DNA from: Mucilaginibacter paludis DSM 18603
Lineage (GTDB): Bacteria > Bacteroidota > Bacteroidia > Sphingobacteriales > Sphingobacteriaceae
Direction: 5' to 3'
Assembly (NCBI RefSeq): GCF_000166195.2
Contig: NZ_CM001403.1
Coordinates: forward strand, 4,172,432 to 4,236,431
DNA length: 64,000 bases
Shown here: positions 15,914 to 24,903 of the stretch, piece after piece
Layout of the letters: every line of letters begins with the position of its first letter
Numbering within the stretch: position 1 is the first letter of the stretch
The notes under the pieces: generated by a model
Database searches by the model: none
Told to the model about the DNA's origin: nothing
Seen by the model: the letters and a program-made list of their open reading frames with translations, nothing else
Translations under genes and position numbers: made by a program

Positions 15914-17446
15914 ATGGAGTATCATAGTGTTTTAAATAAACAAATTAAAAAGTTACTTCCGGAGCGCTATTTAGAGGACCAAGCAATACTGAGCTTCTTA
16001 GATAGCGTAAGTAATTCGTATCACGCTTTTGACAGGGCAAAAAAAATATCCGAGCATGCATTTACGATCAGCGAGCGCGAATACCAGGAAGTTAATAGCT
16101 ACCTGCGCCGCGAGAACGAAATAAAACAAGAATCCATATCCGAAATAAAAAAGGCGATCAGTTCTTTGTCGCCCGATTCTTTGTTGCCCGAACTTGATTC
16201 CGATTACGACCTGATCCATATCATCGGTTTTCTACACCAGCAGATTGATAAGGCTAAAGAGCTGGAAACTCAACTGATTTTATCGAAAGATATTGCTGTA
16301 AAGGCTGCATTAACTAAATCGCAGTTTTTATCAACCATGAGCCACGAGATTCGTACGCCAATGAACGCCGTGATAGGTTTCACTCATTTGCTGTTACAAC
16401 TTTCTCCGCGGCCCGAACAGATGGAGTATCTTAAGCTGTTAAAGTTTTCGGCAGAAAACCTTTTAGTGCTGATTAACGATATATTGGATTTTAGTAAGAT
16501 TGAGGCCGGAAGGGTTGAATTTGAGGAGGCCGATTTCAGCATTAAGGATCTGGTGAGCAATATTCGGCTTGCTTTGCTGCAAAAGGCCAATGAGAAAAAT
16601 ATCCAGCTTAAACTCCTGATGGATCATGATCTGCCCGATGTGGTTAAGGGCGACCCGGTAAGGATTGGGCAGATATTAACCAACCTGATTAGTAATGCGG
16701 TGAAGTTTACCAAAGAGGGTAAAGTAACCATTGTTGCATCGCTCCACAAAAAGTACGACGATTATACTATAGTTGATTTTGAGGTGATCGATACGGGCAT
16801 TGGGATAGCGGCCAATAAATTAGACGACATATTTGATAGCTTTACGCAAGCCGCATCAGATACTACCCGTAAGTTTGGCGGTACAGGTTTAGGGCTCACC
16901 ATAACAAAAAGGCTGCTCGAGTTAATGAACAGCGAGATTAAGGTGAAAAGCGAACCTGGAAAGGGGTCGGTTTTTTATTTTAGTTTGAAAATGAGAAACA
17001 GCACTGTTAAGTTGGTCAACAGCACGAATAACCAACTCAAAACTGAAACCAAAAGCCTGAAAGGGGTTAAGTTATTGATAGCTGAGGACAACCAGATTAA
17101 CGTGATATTGGCTAAACAATACATGCAGTTGTGGGATGTTGAATGCGATGTGGCCGAAAATGGCGAAATTGCATTGATGCTGGTACAAACAACCGATTAT
17201 CACATGATTTTGATGGACCTGCAAATGCCAGAAATGGATGGCTATCAAACTACCGTGGCGATAAGGAACTTGCCCGATGAGAAATTTAAAACATTACCCA
17301 TTATAGCGCTCACTGCATCGGCTATGCTTGATATCAAAGATCAGGCATTTGTGGTTGGAATGAACGACTATATTAGTAAGCCATTTAACCCCGATGAGTT
17401 ATACCGCAAAATAGCCTTGTATTCCAAAATTGGCTTGGGCTATTAG
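15914..17446 (+). CDS. Hybrid sensor histidine kinase, FIST partner
   Basis: A 510-residue cytoplasmic kinase. Residues 1-125 are largely helical/coiled coil, resembling the N-terminus of kinases encoded with FIST proteins. Then come HisKA (MSHEIRTPMNAV, about 138-200), HATPase (NLISNAVKFT, DTGIGIA, GGTGLGLTI) and a C-terminal receiver (about 385-505; acidic AEDNQINV, phospho-acceptor in ILMDLQMPEMDGY, switch Lys in ISKPFNPDE). No transmembrane segment or own sensor domain is apparent, so input probably comes from the FIST protein encoded 6 bp upstream. The output partner is unknown. Confidence 0.92.
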   Translation: MEYHSVLNKQIKKLLPERYLEDQAILSFLDSVSNSYHAFDRAKKISEHAFTISEREYQEVNSYLRRENEIKQESISEIKKAISSLSPDSLLPELDSDYDLIHIIGFLHQQIDKAKELETQLILSKDIAVKAALTKSQFLSTMSHEIRTPMNAVIGFTHLLLQLSPRPEQMEYLKLLKFSAENLLVLINDILDFSKIEAGRVEFEEADFSIKDLVSNIRLALLQKANEKNIQLKLLMDHDLPDVVKGDPVRIGQILTNLISNAVKFTKEGKVTIVASLHKKYDDYTIVDFEVIDTGIGIAANKLDDIFDSFTQAASDTTRKFGGTGLGLTITKRLLELMNSEIKVKSEPGKGSVFYFSLKMRNSTVKLVNSTNNQLKTETKSLKGVKLLIAEDNQINVILAKQYMQLWDVECDVAENGEIALMLVQTTDYHMILMDLQMPEMDGYQTTVAIRNLPDEKFKTLPIIALTASAMLDIKDQAFVVGMNDYISKPFNPDELYRKIALYSKIGLGY

Positions 17447-17463
17447 CTAAGTACTACTTTTAT

Positions 17464-18678
17464 TTAACGAGTTATACCCAGTATAAAACTAAGGGCCGAA
17501 CGTTTTAAGATCATGATAATTAAGTAATTGATGGTTATGGTGATGCTAAAAGCAATACCCAGTATAAGAGCCATAGCCGGTAAATTATTGTTGAATTTGT
17601 AGTGAGCTATAAAAGTATTGACATAGGGCATTAATTCGGTAATAATTATGCAATGCATCAGGTAAATGCCGTAAACATAATTTTGAGGATTTAAACGGTT
17701 AAGGCGTTTCATCCGGCTGGATTTTAATAGTGTTAAGAAAGCAATTACCGACAGAATTGAATTGGATATTTTGATTGATGCATAAGGATCTGCACAACCT
17801 ATGCTGTTTAATTTGATGGCCTCAAAACAAGCTGCGATAAAAAACAAGGCCAATAAACCCGATAACACCGGCCAGGAAAGATGATTTAATATATTTTGCA
17901 CTGTAGCAGAGTGGGTTTTTATTTGCATCCCTAACCATAAAAAAAAGATATAGCCTATAAATGCCTTGGTATGATCAACGGGTATCCATGCATAATAAAG
18001 GTTAACGCCGTAAAATAAAGTAACGCAGGCAAGCAGCACGCCAAACCAGAGGTTTTTAACATATTGTTTAAACATCACCAAAACCATAACAGATAAAATG
18101 GACACCGGTATAAACCAATAGGCCGAGTGGAAAAGGAATATTCTGAATAAACCCAGCATAACAACTATTGTATGATGGGGATTATGTACCATTTGTTGCA
18201 GACCTAACTCGCGCATGGTTTGGATAAACGTGAATGACGATAAAAAAATAGCCCAGGGGAGTATGAGAGAAAACAGGCGGTAACGGAGATAACCAAGGGG
18301 ATTAAACCGGGATAACTTGTCGTTAATTAAAAATCCTGAAATTATAAAGAACATCACGGTGCCAATTCTGCCGGTTTCGAGTAAAACTGTTTGGATAATT
18401 TGTTCATTCTGTTTAAAAAATACTTTATGCTCTATGCTATATAGGCAATGCCCCCAAACTACCGAAGCTATAGCTATGAGCCTGATGATGTTTATTCTTG
18501 AGGCATATTGTTGAGCTAAGGTAACATTGTCTGCTTCAACTGTACGTGCAGGCTGCTTAGGTAATACCCTTAAGGGGGTTGGCTCGATATAACCGTAATT
18601 GGGATTTTGTTGCACTTCTGCAGTCAAAAAAAAGTTGAAGCTTGGTGTGGTGGCTACGGGTTGCATAGTATTGAGCAT
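17464..18678 (-). CDS. Acyltransferase family 3 membrane protein
   Basis: A 404-residue protein with about ten membrane helices. The start of the Acyl_transf_3 domain is clear at about residue 57, INIIRLIAIASVVWGHCLY, containing the conserved active-site His. The first ~50 residues form a Pro-rich cytoplasmic extension. Family members transfer acetyl, succinyl or other acyl groups to sugars of exported glycans. It stands alone between two signalling operons, about 4.4 kb from the polysaccharide locus. A -24-like sequence (TGGCAC) lies 42-47 bp upstream of the start, but the -12 part is imperfect. Confidence 0.85.
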   Translation of the reverse strand: MLNTMQPVATTPSFNFFLTAEVQQNPNYGYIEPTPLRVLPKQPARTVEADNVTLAQQYASRINIIRLIAIASVVWGHCLYSIEHKVFFKQNEQIIQTVLLETGRIGTVMFFIISGFLINDKLSRFNPLGYLRYRLFSLILPWAIFLSSFTFIQTMRELGLQQMVHNPHHTIVVMLGLFRIFLFHSAYWFIPVSILSVMVLVMFKQYVKNLWFGVLLACVTLFYGVNLYYAWIPVDHTKAFIGYIFFLWLGMQIKTHSATVQNILNHLSWPVLSGLLALFFIAACFEAIKLNSIGCADPYASIKISNSILSVIAFLTLLKSSRMKRLNRLNPQNYVYGIYLMHCIIITELMPYVNTFIAHYKFNNNLPAMALILGIAFSITITINYLIIMILKRSALSFILGITR

Positions 18679-18704
18679 TTTTTCAGGTTATTTATGGCGA
18701 TATA

Positions 18705-18720
18705 TTCATTAAATGTGCCA
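18705..18720 (-). promoter_or_regulatory. Imperfect sigma-54-like promoter for the acyltransferase gene
   Basis: TGGCACATTTAATGAA on the minus strand: the -24 half (TGGCAC) is perfect, but the -12 half has TGA instead of TGC. It lies 27 bp upstream of the start. Weak on its own, it gains interest from the divergent sigma-54 activator gene. Confidence 0.3.
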
Positions 18721-18907
18721 GTATTTAAAGCATTGATTATTAGTTGTTTATTTGTTTTTTATTGTCTATTTTTGAGAAAAGCTTCTATAAAATGGAAAAA
18801 AGCCGGTTGCATTTATTTTTAAAATGCTTGCCTTATTGTACCCGGGATTTATAGCTATGGTAAAACGGCGTTTACACCGGTAGGTTATTGTAGTGGAGTA
18901 AATTACC

Positions 18908-18935
18908 ATATCTTTTATCAAATTATAAAAGATAT
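18908..18935. promoter_or_regulatory. Perfect inverted repeat, possible activator site
   Basis: ATATCTTTTAT, 6-bp spacer, exact reverse complement. It lies about 115 bp upstream of the NtrC-type start and about 190 bp upstream of the sigma-54-like motif of the acyltransferase, a usual enhancer distance. Confidence 0.45.
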
Positions 18936-18995
18936 CTGAAATATTAAGGGTTAATCCCGCTCGCTATAAGTAATTTAGCAGTATTAAACCCAACA

Positions 18996-19021
18996 TAACT
19001 TATACGTTGCCGTATAAGTTA
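18996..19021. promoter_or_regulatory. Perfect inverted repeat just upstream of the NtrC-type gene
   Basis: TAACTTATACG, TTGC spacer, exact reverse complement; it ends 29 bp before the start codon. There is no T tract, so an operator or leader hairpin is likelier than a terminator. Confidence 0.5.
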
Positions 19022-19050
19022 CATAGTATGCCAATTGTTATTTAAACCCA

Positions 19051-20397
19051 ATGAATAATAAGCTAACGATTTTTATTGTTGAAGATGATGAGTGGTATGG
19101 ACAGATACTGCACTATCATTTATCAATGAACCCCGACTATGATGTTAAAGTTTTCATGACGGGTAAAGAATGCCTTGACAACCTTTATCAACGGCCCGAT
19201 TTAATCACCATCGATTTTTCGTTACCGGATATGAGTGGTGATAAGCTTTTTAAAGAAATACGTGTCACGGCGCCTTACGTGCCTGTAATCGTGATAAGCG
19301 CCCAGGAAAAGATAGCTACCGCGGTTGAGCTGCTCAAGATGGGCATTTCCGATTATTTTATTAAAGACGACAATACCAAGGAGTTGCTATGGAATGCCAT
19401 TATCAAAATTCGTGAAAACATATCGCTTAAGGAAGAAATCAGGGTACTGCGCGCCCAACTGGTAGATAAGTATGACTTTACTAACCTGATTAAAGGAAAC
19501 AGTCCCGCTATATTAAAAATATTTGCGCTGATGGAAAAGGCGGCTAAAACGGTGATCAACGTTTCGATAACAGGCGAAACTGGTACAGGCAAAGAGCTGG
19601 TGGCCAAAGCCATCCACATGAACTCGGACAGGCGTGAAAAGCCGTTTGTAGCCATCAACATGGCTGCTATTCCAACTGAGCTGATGGAGAGCGAATTATT
19701 TGGACACGAAAAGGGCGCTTTTACAGGAGCTATTGGCCGTAAAACAGGCAAATTTGAGGAGGCTAACCACGGGACGCTTTTTTTAGATGAGATAGGGGAG
19801 TTGGACATGGCCGTTCAAAGTAAATTGCTGAGGGTTTTACAGGAGCGCACACTGCAGCGGGTTGGCGGAAGCGAAAAAATAATTCTTGATGTACGCATCA
19901 TTGTTGCTACCCATAAAGATTTAGCCGAAGAGGTGGCCAAAGGCAAGTTTAGGGAAGATCTTTATTATCGCGTTATTGGTTTGCCCATTGCTCTGCCGCC
20001 GCTACGGTCAAGAGGTGGAGACATCATGTTCTTATCTAAATTTTTTCTTGACCAGTTTTGTAAAGAAAATAAAATGCCTTCAAAATCCATCTCCGCAGGA
20101 GCCAGGCAAAAGCTGTCATCCTATAGTTACCCAGGTAATATTCGGGAGTTAAAAACCATTATCGAGCTTGCAGCTATTATGTGCGACGGCCCGGAAATTA
20201 AGGAAACAGATATCACCTTTTTGCCGACCGTGAAAAATGGTGATTTTTTAGCACAAGAAAAAACCCTTAAAGAGTATACACAGCAAATTATACAATATTA
20301 CCTCAATAAGTATGACGAAAATATTGCTATAGTTGCCCGTAAACTGGATATAGGTAAATCTACCATTTATAAAATGATACAGCAACAGGAGCTATAA
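19051..20397 (+). CDS. NtrC-family sigma-54-dependent response regulator
   Basis: A 448-residue activator with a receiver domain (about 1-120; acidic EDDE, phospho-acceptor D55), an AAA+ sigma-54 interaction domain (about 150-380) and a Fis-type HTH at the end (NIAIVARKLDIGKSTIYKM). Walker A GETGTGKE, the GAFTGA loop in EKGAFTGA, Walker B LFLDEIGE and the R-finger region are all present, so it should open sigma-54 promoters. The next gene, 11 bp on, encodes its likely cognate hybrid kinase. A near-consensus sigma-54 promoter at 24242-24257, upstream of a glycosyltransferase, is a candidate target. Confidence 0.95.
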   Translation: MNNKLTIFIVEDDEWYGQILHYHLSMNPDYDVKVFMTGKECLDNLYQRPDLITIDFSLPDMSGDKLFKEIRVTAPYVPVIVISAQEKIATAVELLKMGISDYFIKDDNTKELLWNAIIKIRENISLKEEIRVLRAQLVDKYDFTNLIKGNSPAILKIFALMEKAAKTVINVSITGETGTGKELVAKAIHMNSDRREKPFVAINMAAIPTELMESELFGHEKGAFTGAIGRKTGKFEEANHGTLFLDEIGELDMAVQSKLLRVLQERTLQRVGGSEKIILDVRIIVATHKDLAEEVAKGKFREDLYYRVIGLPIALPPLRSRGGDIMFLSKFFLDQFCKENKMPSKSISAGARQKLSSYSYPGNIRELKTIIELAAIMCDGPEIKETDITFLPTVKNGDFLAQEKTLKEYTQQIIQYYLNKYDENIAIVARKLDIGKSTIYKMIQQQEL

Positions 20398-20408
20398 TCC
20401 CTTTGTTT

Positions 20409-22865
20409 ATGGAAACCGATGATATCAGCCTACTAAAAAAACAAATTGATCGTCAGCAGTTGGAAATTACCAGGTTAAACCAGGAGCTTGCCCTTGCAAA
20501 AAATTCTGGTTTGCCCGCCTGCAACGGGTTAGGCGATAAGCGTGATGCAGATAGCCATCTCGCTGAAACCGTTTTCAGGCTTTCGGCCACTATTTCAAAC
20601 TTAAACGAGGCTGTTTTGCTGGAAGATGAAAACCGGAAAATAGTGTTGGCTAATGCTTCGTTTTGCAAAATGTTCAACTTGAAAGCCGATCCGCAGAGCC
20701 TTGTTGGACTTGATTGCAGAGGGTCTGCCGAGGAGTCAAAGTTTCATTTTAAAGACGAGGCCGGGTTTGTTGTGCGTATTGAGAACTTGTTGAAAGATAG
20801 AAAGACCGCTGTTGGCGATGTGCTTGAATTGAAAGACGGGCGTATTTTGAACAGAGATTTTATCCCCATCAATATTGCCGGCAACTACATTGGCCACCTA
20901 TGGAAATACCTGGATATAACAGAACAAAAAATTGCCCAGGATGCCATAAGGCGCCGTGAAGAAAAATACAGAAGGATTATTGAAAACATGAATCTGGGCC
21001 TGCTGGAAGTTGATACCGAGGAATGCATCATTTTTGCCAACCAAAGTTTTTGTGATATTACCGGATTTTTACCTAACGAGCTGATTGGTGTAAATGCCGC
21101 CAAACTATTTCTGGGAAACCGGGACGAGGAATCGATGAAGGAAAAAAGAGAGCTTCGTAAACAAGGTATATCTGATGCTTATGAATTGAAAATTAAAACT
21201 AAAGCTGGTGATCATAAATGGATGCTGATTAGCGGGGCGCCCTTATATGATGATCAAAAAAAATTAACCGGATCCATCGGCATACACCTTGACATTACCG
21301 GGCAAAAACGCCTGGAGAGTGATTTGATCGAAGCCAAAAAAATAGCTGAAGAATCATCCAGGGCTAAAGAAATATTTTTGGCTAACATGAGCCACGAAAT
21401 CAGGACGCCTATAAACGCCATATTGGGTTTAAGCAGGTTATTAACAAAAACCACACAAAATAGTCAGCAAAGAACATATACCGAGGCAATTATTAAATCC
21501 GCTGAAAACCTGATCGTTATTATCAATGATATCCTCGACCTTACTAAAATTGAAGCCGGACAGATACAAATAGAAAATATAGAGTTTAATCTTGCCGATT
21601 TAATCAAACAATTAGAGGGCGTACTGAGATATAAAACAGAAGAAAAGGGCTTGGAGTTTGATGCCACCACGAGCGTTCATGTACCGCCGGTATTAATGGG
21701 CGACCCATATCGGATAAACCAGGTACTATTAAATTTAGTAGGCAATGCCATTAAATTTACAGAAAAAGGCGGTATAGAAGTGTGGTGTAAATTAGTTGAT
21801 CAACAAAAAGATGTAAATGAAATACAATTTACGGTAAAAGATACAGGCGTTGGTATGGAACCCGAGTATCTTAAACATATTTTCACAAATTTTAGCCAGG
21901 AGGATGCCAGTATAACGCGTAAACATGGTGGAACCGGGCTTGGTTTGAGCATATCAAGGCAACTGGTTGAGTTAATGGGCGGTAAAATACATGTTGAGAG
22001 TACAAAGGGTTTAGGCACAGTAATCTCTTTCACGCTATTGTTGCCTACTGGTAAAATTGAGTCTGTATCACAGCTAAGCGATGGCAGCGTTGAGGTTAAA
22101 CAAAATTACAGGGCGCTTATTAACCGTGAAATTTTATTAGTAGAAGATAATGAATTTAACCGTTTACTGGCCAGTACGATACTTAACACCTATGGGGCCG
22201 TTGTTACCGAAGCCTGGAACGGAAAGATAGCTACCCAGATGGTACAGGAGAAAAACTTCGATTTGATTGTTATGGACGTGCAAATGCCTGTAATGAATGG
22301 ATTTGAGGCGAGCAGGTATATCAGGCAAACATTAAAGTCGGCAGTACCCATTATTGCGCTTACGGCCAATGCCATTAAAGGTGAGGATATTAAATGCTAC
22401 GAGGCCGGTATGAATGAGTATATTACCAAGCCTTTTGAAGAAAAATATTTAATTAACCTGATATGCTCGGTGCTAAAAAATAAGCCTGCTAACCAAAGAG
22501 GTGCTACAGAAATAAAACGTGCCGAAGGGGAACTTTATAGTTTGGAAACTCTAAAACAAACAGCAGGAGCCGATTCGGCATTTGTAAACCGGATGCTGTT
22601 AATGTTTATTAAACAAGGCAACGAAAGTTTAGCTCAGATTGATGAGGCCTTAAACGAAAAAGATTTAGTTAGATTAAAGGCGCTTGCCCATAAAATAAAG
22701 CCAAGTGTAAACTACCTTAAAATGCATGGCTTAAGCCAATGGATATTGAAAGTGCAGAACTGGGAAGGTGGGGCAAACGATGAGCTTACCAGGATTGTGA
22801 AAATACTTCAGGATAAATTGCGGGAGGTTATCAATGTGATAGAGGCCGATTTAGCCAAGCAATAG
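20409..22865 (+). CDS. Hybrid sensor histidine kinase PAS-PAS-HisKA-HATPase-REC-Hpt
   Basis: An 818-residue soluble kinase. A short coiled coil (about 1-35) precedes two PAS domains (about 55-180 and 185-305, the second ending in the PAC motif DITGQKRLE). Then come HisKA (MSHEIRTPINAILG, about 325), HATPase (NLVGNAIKFT, DTGVGM, GGTGLGLSI), a receiver (LLVEDNEFNR; phospho-acceptor in IVMDVQMPVMNG) and an Hpt domain with the phospho-His in LAHKIKPS. It could run a full phosphorelay to the NtrC-type regulator upstream. A TTG at 20403 opens the frame; the ATG at 20409 is preferred. The PAS domains lack FixL-type haem residues. Confidence 0.93.
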   Translation: METDDISLLKKQIDRQQLEITRLNQELALAKNSGLPACNGLGDKRDADSHLAETVFRLSATISNLNEAVLLEDENRKIVLANASFCKMFNLKADPQSLVGLDCRGSAEESKFHFKDEAGFVVRIENLLKDRKTAVGDVLELKDGRILNRDFIPINIAGNYIGHLWKYLDITEQKIAQDAIRRREEKYRRIIENMNLGLLEVDTEECIIFANQSFCDITGFLPNELIGVNAAKLFLGNRDEESMKEKRELRKQGISDAYELKIKTKAGDHKWMLISGAPLYDDQKKLTGSIGIHLDITGQKRLESDLIEAKKIAEESSRAKEIFLANMSHEIRTPINAILGLSRLLTKTTQNSQQRTYTEAIIKSAENLIVIINDILDLTKIEAGQIQIENIEFNLADLIKQLEGVLRYKTEEKGLEFDATTSVHVPPVLMGDPYRINQVLLNLVGNAIKFTEKGGIEVWCKLVDQQKDVNEIQFTVKDTGVGMEPEYLKHIFTNFSQEDASITRKHGGTGLGLSISRQLVELMGGKIHVESTKGLGTVISFTLLLPTGKIESVSQLSDGSVEVKQNYRALINREILLVEDNEFNRLLASTILNTYGAVVTEAWNGKIATQMVQEKNFDLIVMDVQMPVMNGFEASRYIRQTLKSAVPIIALTANAIKGEDIKCYEAGMNEYITKPFEEKYLINLICSVLKNKPANQRGATEIKRAEGELYSLETLKQTAGADSAFVNRMLLMFIKQGNESLAQIDEALNEKDLVRLKALAHKIKPSVNYLKMHGLSQWILKVQNWEGGANDELTRIVKILQDKLREVINVIEADLAKQ

Positions 22866-23000
22866 CATAACCAAGAGGTGATGTTAGGTTGATCAGTACC
22901 TGTACCTGGATTCAAAATTTCAAACTTAGGCATAGCTTTTGACCTGATAGCAAAGCTGCATTTGATAGTAAGAGAGAAATGAGATTAAAGCTCGTAAATG

Positions 23001-23031
23001 GAAAAAACGCGGTTAATGTAATTAACCGCGT
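23001..23031 (-). terminator. Intrinsic terminator of the glycosyltransferase gene
   Basis: A perfect 11-bp stem (ACGCGGTTAAT and its complement, 23007-23017 and 23021-23031) with a 3-nt loop. On the minus strand it runs into six T residues. It may also stop plus-strand read-through from the hybrid kinase gene. Confidence 0.85.
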
Positions 23032-23060
23032 CAATTTAAATATAAGGGGAATTAGGGTTT

Positions 23061-24209
23061 TTAATTTAATGAAGCAGTAGATAAAAATTTATTGCCGAAT
23101 AATTGATCCAGGTTACTATAAACCACCTGCATATGGCCATTGAACAATGATGAAATTTGTTTATTGAACCTGTCGGGAGTAAATAATGCGGCATGCTTCA
23201 AACATGCCGTTGATATTTGATTGTATAGTAGTTGGTCTGTACTTAACACTCTTAGGGCATGGGCTATCACATCCAGATTTTTACTATCCATCGCTATACC
23301 ATGTTTTTTAGGATTAATCAATTCTATCAAGCCGCCATGTTCCGGCACAATAACAGGTTTGCCGTAGTACATTGCGCGCAGAATGTTAACATCAAACGAT
23401 TCCAGATACTGATCGGTGTCGGACAGATTAATAACCACACTTGCTAAATCAAAAAACGATTGGAAGTTTGCCGTTTTGTTAAAAATATACAAGTTAGGTA
23501 GTTTGGTATTTAGCGGTTCGAAGTTTTTTACCTGGTCAAAATCACTGGTAATAACCAACTCAAATAACATATCAGGTAATTGTTTAGCCAGTTTTACAAA
23601 TTCGGCAATACCTTTGTAGGCCTTTAGGGGCGTTATCATTACTACGGCAAAAGGCTTATTGGTGTAATTAGTTTCGGGCGCAATCCTGTTTCTGATAAAG
23701 TCAGCCGAAGGCGTATGGTAAATAACGGTCTGTTTTTTTACCGTTAAATTCAAACGGAGTTTAAGGCTGGCCGAAGTAAAAATGACATGGTTGGCGGTAA
23801 TGTTAGTCATGTAAATCAGAAATTTATCTTTCAGGTCGGGATGTACGGGAGTGTTCTGGATATGGTAAAAAACTTTAGCGCTGTTGATTTTAGCAGCAAG
23901 CGCTGCAATAAACGGACTGGTGGAACTGACATAAACAGTGTCACCAGGCTTTGACATTTTAAGCACCATAAAAAATAACTGTAGCTGTGATATCAAATAA
24001 TAGATAACTTTAAGAAAGCCGTTGTTTGTTTGATGGTTACGCACCAGGTGTTTTTTTACTTTATCCGAGAACCTCAGGGTATTGCTGGGCTCGCTCGTGA
24101 TCAAATCAACGTGGAAACCATCTTTCACCAAACTTATCAACGATTGATTAAAAATTTCGGCATCTTCGCCGTATTTGTTTGAGATTTTTACTGCAATTAC
24201 CCTTTTCAT
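23061..24209 (-). CDS. Family 4-type glycosyltransferase
   Basis: A 382-residue GT-B fold glycosyltransferase. The N-terminal half is a diverged acceptor-binding Rossmann fold. The C-terminal half has the GT4-like donor-site pattern: a stretch resembling ESFDVNILRAMYYGKPVIVPEHGG, with the conserved E-x7-E replaced in part (the second Glu position is not a clear Glu). The substrate is unknown. It is a single-gene unit, with its own sigma-54-like promoter and its own terminator, separate from the large polysaccharide cluster. This suggests conditional addition or secretion of one glycan under the NtrC-type regulator. Confidence 0.82.
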   Translation of the reverse strand: MKRVIAVKISNKYGEDAEIFNQSLISLVKDGFHVDLITSEPSNTLRFSDKVKKHLVRNHQTNNGFLKVIYYLISQLQLFFMVLKMSKPGDTVYVSSTSPFIAALAAKINSAKVFYHIQNTPVHPDLKDKFLIYMTNITANHVIFTSASLKLRLNLTVKKQTVIYHTPSADFIRNRIAPETNYTNKPFAVVMITPLKAYKGIAEFVKLAKQLPDMLFELVITSDFDQVKNFEPLNTKLPNLYIFNKTANFQSFFDLASVVINLSDTDQYLESFDVNILRAMYYGKPVIVPEHGGLIELINPKKHGIAMDSKNLDVIAHALRVLSTDQLLYNQISTACLKHAALFTPDRFNKQISSLFNGHMQVVYSNLDQLFGNKFLSTASLN

Positions 24210-24903
24210 ATTTTTTTATAGCTTGTAATTGCAAGGGTAATTGCTAATGCTGTGCCATGGATTTAAGTTGTTGATTATTAGATTGTTTGTGTTTTTAGGA
24301 TAGTTGCTTTTTTCTATATTTTGGAAAGTAGTACAGTTTTGGGAAGGATTTGTGTGGCTGTTGTTACATAGTAGCCTACCCACGGATTGTAAGCTAACAA
24401 TTAACCCTCTGGTTGATATTTGACATTTCAAATTGTTAAGGCGTATTTTAGGATGTTGTTTATGGCGTTAGCGGCGATGCAAGCCATGCCCCAAAGTTGT
24501 GGATATATTTTATACACCATCAATTAGCGTACTTGCTAATAGCTATTTTAATTGATAGCTCTACTTGTTATTTGAACAACTTAAGTACTCCGATCTCTAT
24601 TTTAAAAGATAGGCAAATTGCACTAATTTCGAATTTAAGGGTTGAAAAATTTAAAATCTTGATAAAGATATTCGGTGTTTTAGTATTATGATACAATTAC
24701 ACTATTGTTATATAATATGAGAATATGCTTAATTCAATGTTTAATTTGTAATTTCGCAAACAATTTATTCTAGTGTTTGTCAAATTGAAAATGAAACTGT
24801 AAAAAATTATAAAACCTTTTTACGGTTAATCTGTCTAATTCTTTTAAGTGACAGCATATTTTAATTTGATTGACAAAAACTATCTATAAAAAACGTCTAC
24901 ATA
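24210..24903. other. Long AT-rich divergent intergenic region
   Basis: A 694-bp region between the family 4 glycosyltransferase (minus) and the CapD-like gene (plus). It carries the sigma-54-like promoter at 24242-24257, a 6-bp inverted repeat at 24418-24433 and a -7-like TTAATTTG at 24861-24868. Two frames of 64-71 codons inside lack any recognisable protein feature. Confidence 0.6.
24242..24257 (-). promoter_or_regulatory. Sigma-54 (-24/-12) promoter of the glycosyltransferase gene
   Basis: TGGCACAGCATTAGCA on the minus strand. Against TGGCAC-N5-TTGCA only one consensus base differs, and the GG and GC doublets have the correct 10-bp spacing. The start would be near 24231, about 22 nt before the ATG. 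Confidence 0.7.

Larger units (their letters stand above)
18679..19050. other. Divergent intergenic region with strong inverted repeats
   Basis: A 372-bp region between the acyltransferase and the NtrC-type gene, with two perfect 11-bp inverted repeats. A 42-codon hydrophobic frame at 18694-18822 lies over the acyltransferase promoter area and is not called. Confidence 0.6.

Noticed and set aside
18694..18822. 42-codon hydrophobic frame on the plus strand
   Set aside because: It covers the acyltransferase promoter region, has no supporting context and is the kind of frame AT-rich intergenic DNA yields by chance.
24216..24431. 71-codon minus-strand frame over the sigma-54 promoter
   Set aside because: Composition is not protein-like, and it overlaps the best regulatory signal in the region.
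24497..24691. 64-codon plus-strand frame upstream of the CapD-like gene
   Set aside because: No homology I recognise and no clear start context; low-complexity AT-rich DNA explains it.
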